Shown here: positions 1 to 5,605 of the stretch, one piece after another
Numbering within the stretch: the first letter of the stretch is position 1
Layout: each line of letters opens with the position of its first letter
Source of the DNA: Actinomycetes bacterium
GTDB taxonomy: Bacteria > Actinomycetota > Actinomycetes > Actinomycetales > Cellulomonadaceae
Direction of reading: 5' to 3'
DNA length: 5,835 nt
Assembly: GCA_023401045.1 (NCBI GenBank)
Contig: JAEXEM010000410.1
Coordinates: 1 to 5,835 of the forward strand
Notes under the pieces: model-generated
Database searches by the model: none
Told to the model about the DNA's origin: nothing
What the model saw: only the letters and a program-made list of their open reading frames with translations
Translations under genes and position numbers: made by a program

Positions 1-189
1 GTGCTCGGGCGCCTCGTCGCCGACGGCGTCCTCGACCTCGTCGGGCGCGGCCCGGTGAGCGCGATCGGTGCGGCGGCCGGGGCCGCGGTCGTCGCGGCCG
101 GGGTCGTCGCGGCCGCCGTCGCGCTGCTCGACCGGTCGACCCTCGTCGGCGTCGCACGGGCCGAGAAGCCCTCCGTCACGTCCCACTGA
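1..189 (+). CDS. C-terminal end of an unidentified membrane-associated protein (partial)
   Basis: The reading frame is open from the first base and ends at TGA 187-189, leaving 62 residues. The first codon is GTG, but the window edge cuts the gene, so this is more likely an internal Val than the true start. Residues about 20-43 form one Ala/Val/Gly-rich hydrophobic stretch long enough to be a transmembrane helix; the last 19 residues (from DRSTLVG) are a polar tail. No catalytic motif is visible. In M. tuberculosis the genes before pyrG are recN, Rv1697 (SteA-like) and Rv1698 (mctB). A C-terminal helix does not fit MctB, whose membrane anchor is N-terminal. It could be the end of SteA or of an inserted membrane protein, but the fragment is too short to decide. 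The codon usage is typical of the host, so I think it is real coding sequence. Confidence 0.55.
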   Translation: MLGRLVADGVLDLVGRGPVSAIGAAAGAAVVAAGVVAAAVALLDRSTLVGVARAEKPSVTSH

Positions 190-221
190 GGCGTGACCCA
201 CACCGCGACACACCGGTGGAC

Positions 222-241
222 CGTCCGCAGCACCCCGGACG
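222..241. repeat. Inverted repeat upstream of pyrG
   Basis: CGTCCG (222-227) and CGGACG (236-241) are perfect complements around an 8-nt spacer. The repeat lies 33 bp after the upstream stop codon and directly before the putative pyrG -10 hexamer. It could be a short terminator stem for the upstream gene (no T-run follows) or a protein site over the -35 region. At this GC content a 6-bp stem is also expected by chance. Confidence 0.3.
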
Positions 242-246
242 TCGGG

Positions 247-252
247 TAGCGT
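247..252 (+). promoter_or_regulatory. Putative -10 hexamer of pyrG (TAGCGT)
   Basis: TAGCGT matches the actinobacterial -10 pattern TAnnnT. It is followed by 8 nt (GGAAGCCC) and then GTG 261 and ATG 264, so transcription would begin at or just before the start codon. The -35 is weak: TCCGCA at 224-229, with a 17-nt spacer, matches TTGACA at three of six positions. Confidence 0.45.
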
Positions 253-263
253 GGAAGCCCGTG

Positions 264-1922
264 ATGGATCGCGCGCACCGACTCTCCGGGCGGTCGGACA
301 ACCTGACCCGGCACATCTTCGTCACCGGAGGCGTCGCCTCCTCTCTCGGCAAGGGCCTGACGGCCAGCAGCCTCGGGCGGCTGCTCCGCTCGCGCGGGCT
401 GCGGGTCACGATGCAGAAGCTCGACCCGTACCTCAACGTCGACCCGGGCACGATGAACCCGTTCCAGCACGGTGAGGTCTTCGTCACCGAGGACGGTGCC
501 GAGACCGACCTCGACGTCGGCCACTACGAGCGGTTCCTCGACGTCGACCTCGTCGGCTCGGCGAACGTGACGACGGGGCAGGTCTACTCCCACGTCATCG
601 CCAAGGAGCGGCGCGGGGAGTACCTCGGCGACACCGTCCAGGTCATCCCGCACATCACCGACGAGATCAAGGCGCGGATGCGCTCGCAGGCCTCGGACGA
701 CGTCGACGTCGTCATCACCGAGATCGGCGGCACCGTCGGCGACATCGAGTCCCAGCCGTTCCTCGAGGCGGCCCGCCAGGTCCGCCACGACCTGGGCCGC
801 GACAACGTCTTCTTCCTCCACGTCTCGCTGCTGCCGTACATCGGCCCGTCGGGCGAGCTGAAGACGAAGCCGACGCAGCACTCGGTCGCGGCGCTGCGCA
901 GCATCGGCATCCAGCCCGACGCGATCGTGCTGCGCGCCGACCGCGAGGTCCCCGAGTCGATCAAGCGCAAGATCGCGCTGTTCTGCGACGTCGACGTCGA
1001 GGGCGTCGTCACGGCGAAGGACGCGCCGAGCATCTACGACATCCCGCGCGTGCTCCATTCCGAGGGCCTCGACGCCTACGTCGTCCAGCGCCTCGGCCTG
1101 CCGTTCCGGGACGTCGACTGGAGCGGCTGGGACGAGCTGCTCACCCGCGTGCACGAGCCTGCGCACGAGCTCGAGATCGCGCTCGTCGGCAAGTACGTCG
1201 ACCTGCCCGACGCCTACCTGTCGGTCACCGAGGCGCTGCGCGCCGGCGGGTTCCACCACGACGCCAAGGTGCACATCCGCTGGGTGCCCTCGGACGACTG
1301 CCGCACCCCGGAGGGCGCCCAGGCGGCGCTCGGCGGGGTCGACGCCGTGCTCGTGCCCGGCGGCTTCGGCGTGCGCGGCATCGAGGGCAAGCTCGGGGCG
1401 CTGCGCTGGGCGCGTGAGCGCAAGGTGCCGACGCTGGGCCTGTGCCTCGGCCTGCAGTGCATGGTCATCGAGTACGCGCGCAACGTCGTCGGCCTCGAGG
1501 ACGCGTCGTCCTCCGAGTTCGACCCCGAGACCTCGCACCCCGTCATCGCGACGATGGCCGAGCAGCTCACCATCGTCGGCGGCGAGGGCGACCTCGGCGG
1601 CACGATGCGGCTCGGCGCGTACGACGCGCGCCTGCTGCCCGGCTCGGTCGTCGCCGAGGCGTACGGCACCGAGCGGGTCTCCGAGCGGCACCGTCACCGC
1701 TACGAGGTGAACAACGCCTACCGCGACAAGCTCGAGGCCGCGGGTCTCGTCATCTCCGGGGTCTCGCCCGACACGTCGCTCGTCGAGTTCGTCGAGCTGC
1801 CGCGCGAGGAGCACCCGTTCTACGTCTCGACGCAGGCGCACCCGGAGTTCAAGTCCCGCCCGACCCGGGCGCACCCCCTGTTCGCCGGGCTCGTCGGCGC
1901 GGCGCTCGCCGCGCGCGGATGA
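264..1922 (+). CDS. pyrG: CTP synthase (glutamine-hydrolysing)
   Basis: This enzyme converts UTP, ATP and glutamine to CTP, the last step of de novo pyrimidine nucleotide synthesis, in the cytosol. It has 552 residues from ATG 264, close to the family's usual 535-590. The N-terminal amidoligase domain carries the nucleotide-binding loop [10 protein letters not shown] (22-31) and the conserved stretch from [14 protein letters not shown] to GHYERF. The C-terminal class I glutamine amidotransferase domain has the oxyanion segment GGFGVRG (366-372), nucleophile Cys394 in GLCLGLQ, and the triad partners His526 and Glu528 in AHPEF. All key residues are present, so it should be active. Start choice: GGAAG (253-257) lies 6 nt before ATG 264, and homologous sequence begins around [10 protein letters not shown] (from residue 14). 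GTG 261 is an alternative if the mRNA is leaderless. GTG 216 would add 16 residues and has no ribosome site. The stop overlaps the next gene. Confidence 0.97.
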   Translation: MDRAHRLSGRSDNLTRHIFVTGGVASSLGKGLTASSLGRLLRSRGLRVTMQKLDPYLNVDPGTMNPFQHGEVFVTEDGAETDLDVGHYERFLDVDLVGSANVTTGQVYSHVIAKERRGEYLGDTVQVIPHITDEIKARMRSQASDDVDVVITEIGGTVGDIESQPFLEAARQVRHDLGRDNVFFLHVSLLPYIGPSGELKTKPTQHSVAALRSIGIQPDAIVLRADREVPESIKRKIALFCDVDVEGVVTAKDAPSIYDIPRVLHSEGLDAYVVQRLGLPFRDVDWSGWDELLTRVHEPAHELEIALVGKYVDLPDAYLSVTEALRAGGFHHDAKVHIRWVPSDDCRTPEGAQAALGGVDAVLVPGGFGVRGIEGKLGALRWARERKVPTLGLCLGLQCMVIEYARNVVGLEDASSSEFDPETSHPVIATMAEQLTIVGGEGDLGGTMRLGAYDARLLPGSVVAEAYGTERVSERHRHRYEVNNAYRDKLEAAGLVISGVSPDTSLVEFVELPREEHPFYVSTQAHPEFKSRPTRAHPLFAGLVGAALAARG

Positions 1923-2530
1923 CCGGGGTGCCGCACGACCTCCCGCGCGAGCGGGAGGTCGTGGCGCACCGGGTCCTCCACGAGGGCCGGATCTGGGACG
2001 TCGTCCAGGACACCGTCGCGCTGGACGACGGCGAGGTGGTGCGCGAGTACATCCGGCACCCCGGGGCCGTCGCGGTGCTCGCGATGGACGACGAGGACCG
2101 GGTGCTGCTGCTGTCGCAGTACCGGCACCCCGCCCGGCGTGTGCTCTGGGAGCCGCCGGCCGGGCTCCTCGACGTCGAGGGTGAGGACCGCGTCGTCGCG
2201 GCCGCCCGCGAGCTCGCCGAGGAGGCGGACCTCGTCGCGGGCCGCTGGTGGCGGCTCGTCGAGTTCTACAGCTCGCCGGGCTCGTCCGACGAGCGCATCA
2301 CCGTGTTCCTCGCCCGCGACCTGCGTCCGGTGCCGGACGGCGAGCGGTACGCCCGCGGTGAGGAGGAGGCCGACATGGTCCCGGAGTGGGTGCCGCTCGA
2401 CGACGCGCTCGCCGCCGTCCACGACGGTCGCCTGCAGTCGCCGACCGCTGTCGTCGGCGTCCTCGCCGCCGCAGCGGCACGGGCGTCCGGGTGGGCCACG
2501 CTCACCGCGGTCGACCTGCCGGCGGTCTGA
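1919..2530 (+). CDS. NUDIX hydrolase, ADP-ribose pyrophosphatase type
   Basis: The likely reaction is hydrolysis of ADP-ribose to AMP and ribose 5-phosphate, a cytosolic housekeeping role. It has 203 residues. A short beta-rich N-terminal region (about 1-45) precedes the NUDIX fold. The NUDIX box spans 82-105, beginning GLLDVEGED and ending in RELAEEADL. It keeps the metal-binding REL.EE core (Arg97, Glu98, Glu101, Glu102) but has six rather than five residues between the first Gly and Glu89, as I recall for M. tuberculosis Rv1700. The usual Gly near the end of the box is Asp104. Pro120 in YSSPGSSDE, about 15 residues past the box, is the marker usually used to assign ADP-ribose specificity. 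EEEADM near residue 150 is also typical of this group. The start ATG overlaps the pyrG stop as ATGA with no clear ribosome site, so translation probably depends on pyrG. Substrate assignment is by motif only; other nucleoside diphosphate sugars are possible. Confidence 0.9.
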   Translation: MTGVPHDLPREREVVAHRVLHEGRIWDVVQDTVALDDGEVVREYIRHPGAVAVLAMDDEDRVLLLSQYRHPARRVLWEPPAGLLDVEGEDRVVAAARELAEEADLVAGRWWRLVEFYSSPGSSDERITVFLARDLRPVPDGERYARGEEEADMVPEWVPLDDALAAVHDGRLQSPTAVVGVLAAAAARASGWATLTAVDLPAV

Positions 2531-2540
2531 CGGCGGCGCT

Positions 2541-2559
2541 CGTCGGCCGGCTGCCGGTG
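2541..2559. terminator. Weak hairpin in the convergent gap
   Basis: Between the stops of the NUDIX gene and ctaA, CGTCGGC (2541-2547) can pair with GCCGGTG (2553-2559) around a 5-nt loop, using two G-U pairs. No T-run follows on either strand, so this is at best a weak bidirectional terminator, placed where one is expected. Confidence 0.25.
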
Positions 2560-2566
2560 CGGGTCG

Positions 2567-3595
2567 TCAGACGGCCGCGCCGGTCTCCTGCGACGGCTCC
2601 GACCGGGGGACGAGGGACCGGACCGGCACCCGGAGGGTGCCGAGGTACGCGACGATCGCCCAGGTGAGCACGGCGGCGCCGAGCATGTGGAGGTTGACGA
2701 GCGCGATCGGCAGCCCCGTGAAGAACTGGACGTAGCCGACGAGCCCCTGGCCGAGCGTGACGGCGGTGAGCACGAGCGCGGACCGCAGGGCGCGCTCGAC
2801 CGTCGCGGTCGTCGCGCCCGCCGGGCGGTCCGCGGTGGCCGTCACGGCAGCGACGCGCCGGGCCCGCACGAGCACGGCGACGGTGAGCGCGACGAGACCC
2901 GTGAACAGCCAGACCGACGCCGCGTGCACGCGCGCCATGAGGTACGGGTCGACCGCGAACCGGTAGCCGACCTCCTCGTCGCCCGAGTGCGGGCCCGCGC
3001 CCGTGACGACGACACCGAGCGCGAGGACGACCGCACCGACGAGCGCGAGCGCACCGGCGAGCAGGCGGGTGCGCGGGCCGACGACGGGGACGACGGGGCC
3101 GTCCGGCTCGCGGGTGCGCACGAGCACCCAGGTGGAGGCCGCGACGAGCACCATCGAGAGCATGAAGTGCGAGCCGACGACCGCCGGGTGGAGGTCGACG
3201 AGCACGGTGATGCCTCCGACGACCGCCTGCACGACGACACCGACGATCGGCACCCAGCCCCACACCCGCTCGCGGCGGGAGCGGCTGCGGTCGAGCCCGA
3301 CGAGCAGCGCGACCGCGGCGGCGAGCACGACGAGCACGAAGGTGAGCGTGCGGTTGCCGAACTCGATGAGCGGGTGGATGCCCATCGCGGCGTGCAGCTC
3401 GGGGGTGAACCGTCCCGGCTCGCACTGCGGCCACGTCGAGCAGCCGAGCCCGGAGCCGGTGAGGCGCACCGCGCCTCCCGTGACGACGATGCCGATCTGG
3501 GCGACGAGGTTGGCGACGACGGCGCGGTGCGTCCAGCGCGGTCGCAGCCGCTCGAGCCGGGACGCCGACGGTGTGGCGGTGGGGGCGACGGTCAC
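2567..3595 (-). CDS. ctaA: Heme A synthase, CtaA/COX15 family
   Basis: This integral membrane enzyme oxidises the C8 methyl of heme O to a formyl group, giving heme A for aa3-type cytochrome oxidase. It has 342 residues from GTG 3595, with about eight hydrophobic helices in two similar halves. The first half has VRLTGSGLGCSTWPQC, with Cys52 and Cys58 forming the conserved outward-facing Cys pair, then IEFGNR (77-82) with conserved Glu78, and His136/His143 at helix 4. The second half has His224 in the RVHAAS segment and His303 in VNLHMLG, the expected heme-binding positions. Asn81 stands where Bacillus CtaA has a His. A loop of about 20 residues rich in Ala/Thr (roughly 248-266) separates helices in the second half. 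The start was chosen because a 7-nt gap separates GTG 3595 from a TACCCT hexamer; the frame stays open further upstream but only as shadow of the permease gene. It lies 109 bp after the ABC permease on the same strand and converges on the NUDIX gene. Confidence 0.92.
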   Translation of the reverse strand: MTVAPTATPSASRLERLRPRWTHRAVVANLVAQIGIVVTGGAVRLTGSGLGCSTWPQCEPGRFTPELHAAMGIHPLIEFGNRTLTFVLVVLAAAVALLVGLDRSRSRRERVWGWVPIVGVVVQAVVGGITVLVDLHPAVVGSHFMLSMVLVAASTWVLVRTREPDGPVVPVVGPRTRLLAGALALVGAVVLALGVVVTGAGPHSGDEEVGYRFAVDPYLMARVHAASVWLFTGLVALTVAVLVRARRVAAVTATADRPAGATTATVERALRSALVLTAVTLGQGLVGYVQFFTGLPIALVNLHMLGAAVLTWAIVAYLGTLRVPVRSLVPRSEPSQETGAAV

Positions 3596-3602
3596 GGGGA
3601 CC

Positions 3603-3608
3603 AGGGTA
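3603..3608 (-). promoter_or_regulatory. Putative -10 hexamer of ctaA (TACCCT)
   Basis: Read on the minus strand, TACCCT fits TAnnnT and is followed by GGTCCCC (7 nt) and the GTG start of ctaA. That spacing would give a leaderless or nearly leaderless mRNA. No recognisable -35 sits 16-19 nt upstream. It would let ctaA be transcribed separately from the upstream ABC pair. Confidence 0.45.
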
Positions 3609-3684
3609 GGTCGGCCGCTGCGGGGCGCGGGGCCGGTGCGCACGTCGTTCGGTGAGGCGTAGGTCTCAGTCGTGCCGTGGGGGG

Positions 3685-3708
3685 CTGAGCGCGGGCGCAG
3701 GGGCTCAG
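3685..3708 (-). terminator. Inverted repeat over the end of the ABC permease gene
   Basis: CTGAGC (3685-3690) and GCTCAG (3703-3708) are perfect complements around a 12-nt spacer. The second arm includes the permease stop codon (TCA 3705-3707 on the plus strand). On the minus strand a C-run follows, not a T-run, so an intrinsic terminator or attenuating hairpin between the ABC genes and ctaA is possible but weak. Confidence 0.25.
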
Positions 3709-4472
3709 TGCCAGCGGAACAGGCGCGCGGTGAGCCCGGCGAGAGCAGCGGTCCACGCCGCGAGGACGAGCACCGGCACGAGCGGCAGGGTGCCCTCGAG
3801 GAGCGCACCGCGCAGCAGGTCGCTGAGCGCCCCGGACGGCAGCCAGGGTGCGACGGCGCCCAGCGGTCCCGGCAGGTCGGCCGCGGGGACGACGATCCCG
3901 CCGCCGAGGGCGAGCACGAGCAGGAGGAGGTTGGCGAGCGCGAGCACCGCCTCGGCCCGCAGCGTGCCGGCGAGCAGCAGCGCGAGCGCGGTGAACGCGG
4001 CCGTGCCGAGGACGACGCCGAGGAGGGCGAGCAGCACGCCCCCGACGGGCGGCCGCCAGCCGAGCACGGCGGCGGTGGTGCCGATGAGGACGACCTGCAC
4101 GACCTGGACGACGAGCACGCCGAGCACCTTGCCGGCGAGCAGCCCGCCACGGCCCAGCGGGGTGGTGGCGAGCAGGCGCAGCACCCCGTTGCGACGGTCG
4201 AAGCCGGTGGCGATGGCCTGGGACGTGAGCGCCGACGACATGACGGCCAGCGCGAGGATCCCCGGGGTGAGGAAGTCGACGCGCGAGGCACCGTCGGTGT
4301 CGATCTCGACGAACGTGCCGTTGACGAGCCCGACGAGTGCGAGGACGGGGATGCCGAGGGCGACGAGCAGCTGTTCCCCGTTGCGCAGGATGGCGCGGGT
4401 CTCGAACCCGGTCTGGGCGAGCACACGACGCAGCGGGGGAGCCGCGCCGCCCACGGCTGAGGTGGTGGTCAT
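3705..4472 (-). CDS. ABC-2 type transporter, membrane subunit
   Basis: This is the membrane partner of the ATPase encoded immediately upstream; the pair is probably an exporter in the cytoplasmic membrane with unknown substrate. It has 255 residues and about six hydrophobic segments: roughly 35-50, 68-90, 112-138, 145-169, 175-196 and 229-250. The segment FDRRNGVLRLLATTPLGR (91-108), between helices 2 and 3, is the cytoplasmic charged stretch typical of ABC-2 permeases; such stretches contact the ATPase. The extracytoplasmic piece PAADLPGPLGAVAPWLPSG (196-214) is also characteristic of DrrB-like proteins. The first ~20 residues are cytoplasmic with no signal peptide. The start ATG overlaps the ATPase stop (ATGA), with GGAG 6 nt upstream (plus-strand 4479-4482). 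The frame is open far upstream of this ATG, but that stretch is shadow of the ATPase gene. A similar permease sits beside ctaA in M. tuberculosis (Rv1457c). Confidence 0.9.
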   Translation of the reverse strand: MTTTSAVGGAAPPLRRVLAQTGFETRAILRNGEQLLVALGIPVLALVGLVNGTFVEIDTDGASRVDFLTPGILALAVMSSALTSQAIATGFDRRNGVLRLLATTPLGRGGLLAGKVLGVLVVQVVQVVLIGTTAAVLGWRPPVGGVLLALLGVVLGTAAFTALALLLAGTLRAEAVLALANLLLLVLALGGGIVVPAADLPGPLGAVAPWLPSGALSDLLRGALLEGTLPLVPVLVLAAWTAALAGLTARLFRWH

Positions 4473-5410
4473 CGCAGGCTCCGTCCGGTGAGGTCGAGGA
4501 AGACGTCCTCGAGGGTGCGGGGCCCGAGGTCGAGGCGGGTGGCGAGGACGCCCTGCGCCGCCAGCCACGCCGTGACGTCGGCGAGCGTGCGGGGCTCGAC
4601 CGCGCCGGTCACTGCGAGCGTCGTCGCGGACTGCTGCTCGACGGCGAGCGCGCCGTCGAGGGCCAGGGCGAGCGTCGCGGCCTCGACGGGGGCCTGGGTG
4701 CGCACGAGCAGGGTCGTGGCGCGACCGCCCGTCCTGGTGCCGCCGCCGGCGAGCAGCGACGCGACCGTGCCCTCGGCGATGACCCGGCCGTGGTCGACGA
4801 CGACGACGTGGTCGGCGAGGTCCTCCGCCTCCTCCATGAGGTGCGTCGTGAGGATGACCGCCACGCCCTCGTCGCACAGCTCGCGGACGAGCTCCCAGAC
4901 GGCGAGGCGGCTCTGCGGGTCCATCCCGGCGCTCGGCTCGTCGAGGAAGACGACGCGGGGGCGCCCGACGACGGCCACCGCGAGGGCGAGGCGCTGACGC
5001 TGCCCGCCGGACAGGCGCCGGACGGTCGTGCCGGCGAACGCGGCCAGCCCGAGACGCTCGCTCAGCTCGTCGGTGCTGCGCGGCGCGGCGTACATGCGGG
5101 CGACGTGGTCGAGCACCTCGCGGGCGCGCACGGCGGTGGGCAGCCCGCCGTCCTGCAGCATGACGCCCACCTGCGGACGCAGCGCGGTGCCGTCCGCGAC
5201 GGGGTCCAGCCCGAGGACCCGCACGGCGCCGGCGTCGGGGCGGCGCAGCCCCTCGCAGCACTCGATCGTCGTCGTCTTGCCGGCGCCGTTGGGGCCGAGG
5301 ACGGCGGTGACGCGGCCGGCGTCGGCGGTGAGGTCGAGGCCGTCGACGACGGTGCGCCCGTCGTACCGCTTGACGAGCCCGCGGACCTCGACGGCAGGGG
5401 AGTGGGGCAC
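4469..5410 (-). CDS. ABC transporter ATP-binding protein (DrrA/ABC-2 exporter type)
   Basis: This cytoplasmic ATPase should power the ABC-2 permease encoded next to it. It has 313 residues from GTG 5410. The nucleotide-binding domain occupies about 7-230: Walker A GPNGAGKTT (39-47), Q-loop Gln86 in VMLQDG, signature LSGGQRQR (133-140), Walker B VVFLDEP (153-159), D-loop SAGMDP, and switch His190 in TTHLMEEAEDLAD. The remaining ~80 residues form a C-terminal extension ending in LGPRTLEDVFLDLTGRSLR, typical of DrrA-like exporters. The CC pair after Walker A (51-52) is not a metal site that I recognise. Start choice: a TAGACT hexamer lies 8 nt before GTG 5410, and the domain begins within seven residues of it. 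An in-frame extension to 5800 would run through the sufR promoter and gene and is not credible. It is transcribed divergently from sufR; the M. tuberculosis counterpart appears to be Rv1458c. Confidence 0.93.
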   Translation of the reverse strand: MPHSPAVEVRGLVKRYDGRTVVDGLDLTADAGRVTAVLGPNGAGKTTTIECCEGLRRPDAGAVRVLGLDPVADGTALRPQVGVMLQDGGLPTAVRAREVLDHVARMYAAPRSTDELSERLGLAAFAGTTVRRLSGGQRQRLALAVAVVGRPRVVFLDEPSAGMDPQSRLAVWELVRELCDEGVAVILTTHLMEEAEDLADHVVVVDHGRVIAEGTVASLLAGGGTRTGGRATTLLVRTQAPVEAATLALALDGALAVEQQSATTLAVTGAVEPRTLADVTAWLAAQGVLATRLDLGPRTLEDVFLDLTGRSLR

Positions 5411-5418
5411 GGGGTGGG

Positions 5419-5424
5419 AGTCTA
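5419..5424 (-). promoter_or_regulatory. Putative -10 hexamer of the ABC operon (TAGACT)
   Basis: On the minus strand TAGACT fits TAnnnT closely and is followed by CCCACCCC (8 nt) and the GTG start of the ATPase. This predicts a leaderless transcript. No good -35 is seen 16-19 nt upstream. It is the third gene in this window with this layout. Confidence 0.5.
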
Positions 5425-5465
5425 GGTCGTCCCGGTGAGGGCGGGCCGGTCGGCACGGCGGCGGA

Positions 5466-5486
5466 CGTCGCGCTGTGCGCGCGACG
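5466..5486. repeat. Perfect 8-bp inverted repeat in the divergent promoter region
   Basis: CGTCGCGC (5466-5473) and GCGCGACG (5479-5486) are perfect complements around TGTGC. The repeat lies about 55-75 bp upstream of the ABC ATPase start and just upstream of the sufR promoter, so it could be a site for a second regulator of either side. It contains only one A/T pair per arm, so chance occurrence is possible. Confidence 0.35.
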
Positions 5487-5500
5487 AAGGGTCGCCTTGC

Positions 5501-5529
5501 TTGCACGGATGGATTTCGGCAACAAGGAT
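5501..5529 (+). promoter_or_regulatory. Candidate sufR promoter
   Basis: TTGCAC (5501-5506) and AAGGAT (5524-5529) are separated by exactly 17 nt, in the most AT-rich patch of the window. The -35 matches TTGACA well (TTG plus two offset bases); the -10 keeps A2, A5 and T6 of TATAAT. Transcription would start near 5536, leaving a leader of about 70 nt. The -10 lies in the spacer of the SufR palindrome, so bound repressor would block it. Confidence 0.45.
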
Positions 5530-5541
5530 GTTGCCGATATC
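5512..5541. promoter_or_regulatory. SufR operator palindrome (CAAC-N6-GTTG core)
   Basis: Seen directly: TCGGCAAC (5516-5523) and GTTGCCGA (5530-5537) are perfect complements around AAGGAT. Beyond a single mismatch (5515/5538) the symmetry continues for three more pairs, giving 11 of 12 paired positions. The core CAAC-N6-GTTG is the operator reported for SufR in cyanobacteria and Streptomyces (from memory of the literature). It sits 65 bp upstream of the sufR start, over the candidate -10. The inference is autorepression of sufR and the suf operon, relieved when the regulator loses its Fe-S cluster. It may also influence the divergent ABC operon, whose start lies about 100 bp away. Confidence 0.8.
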
Positions 5542-5593
5542 GGGTACGTCTGTGCCCGCCGCGCGTGCCCTCGGTGCCGCGGTCGTCCTGCGG

Positions 5594-5598
5594 GGAGG
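5594..5598 (+). promoter_or_regulatory. Ribosome binding site of sufR (GGAGG)
   Basis: GGAGG lies 7 nt before ATG 5606. It is the strongest ribosome site in the window and decides the sufR start over an in-frame GTG at 5552. Confidence 0.75.
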
Positions 5599-5605
5599 TG
5601 CGTGC

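Noticed and set aside
190..263. CTP-sensing attenuator before pyrG like that of Bacillus
   Set aside because: The 74-bp gap has no GGGC transcription start followed by a terminator with a T-run, so the Bacillus mechanism is not visible.
584..1669. Minus-strand open frames within pyrG
   Set aside because: Ser/Arg/Pro-rich shadows of a highly conserved gene, with no motif.
1442..1918. In-frame extension of the NUDIX protein upstream into pyrG
   Set aside because: Arg-rich shadow of pyrG; ATG 1919 overlapping the pyrG stop is the natural start.
2687..3655. Long plus-strand open frame (322 codons) rich in Asp, Glu and Arg opposite ctaA
   Set aside because: It is antisense to a well-supported membrane protein. 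The charged composition is what the complement of Val/Leu/Ala codons gives at high GC, and there is no motif or ribosome site.
3672..4460. Plus-strand open frames of 262 and 279 codons opposite the ABC permease
   Set aside because: Low-complexity charged or Ser/Arg/Pro-rich translations that mirror the permease codons; no domain is recognisable.
4337..5425. Plus-strand open frame (362 codons) opposite the ABC ATPase
   Set aside because: Shadow of the ATPase gene, which has all expected motifs on the minus strand.
3705..5525. Apparent 606-residue minus-strand protein with the permease as its C-terminal half
   Set aside because: The upstream half is an Arg/Pro-rich reading of the ATPase gene in the wrong frame; ATG 4472 with GGAG and the ATGA overlap define the permease.
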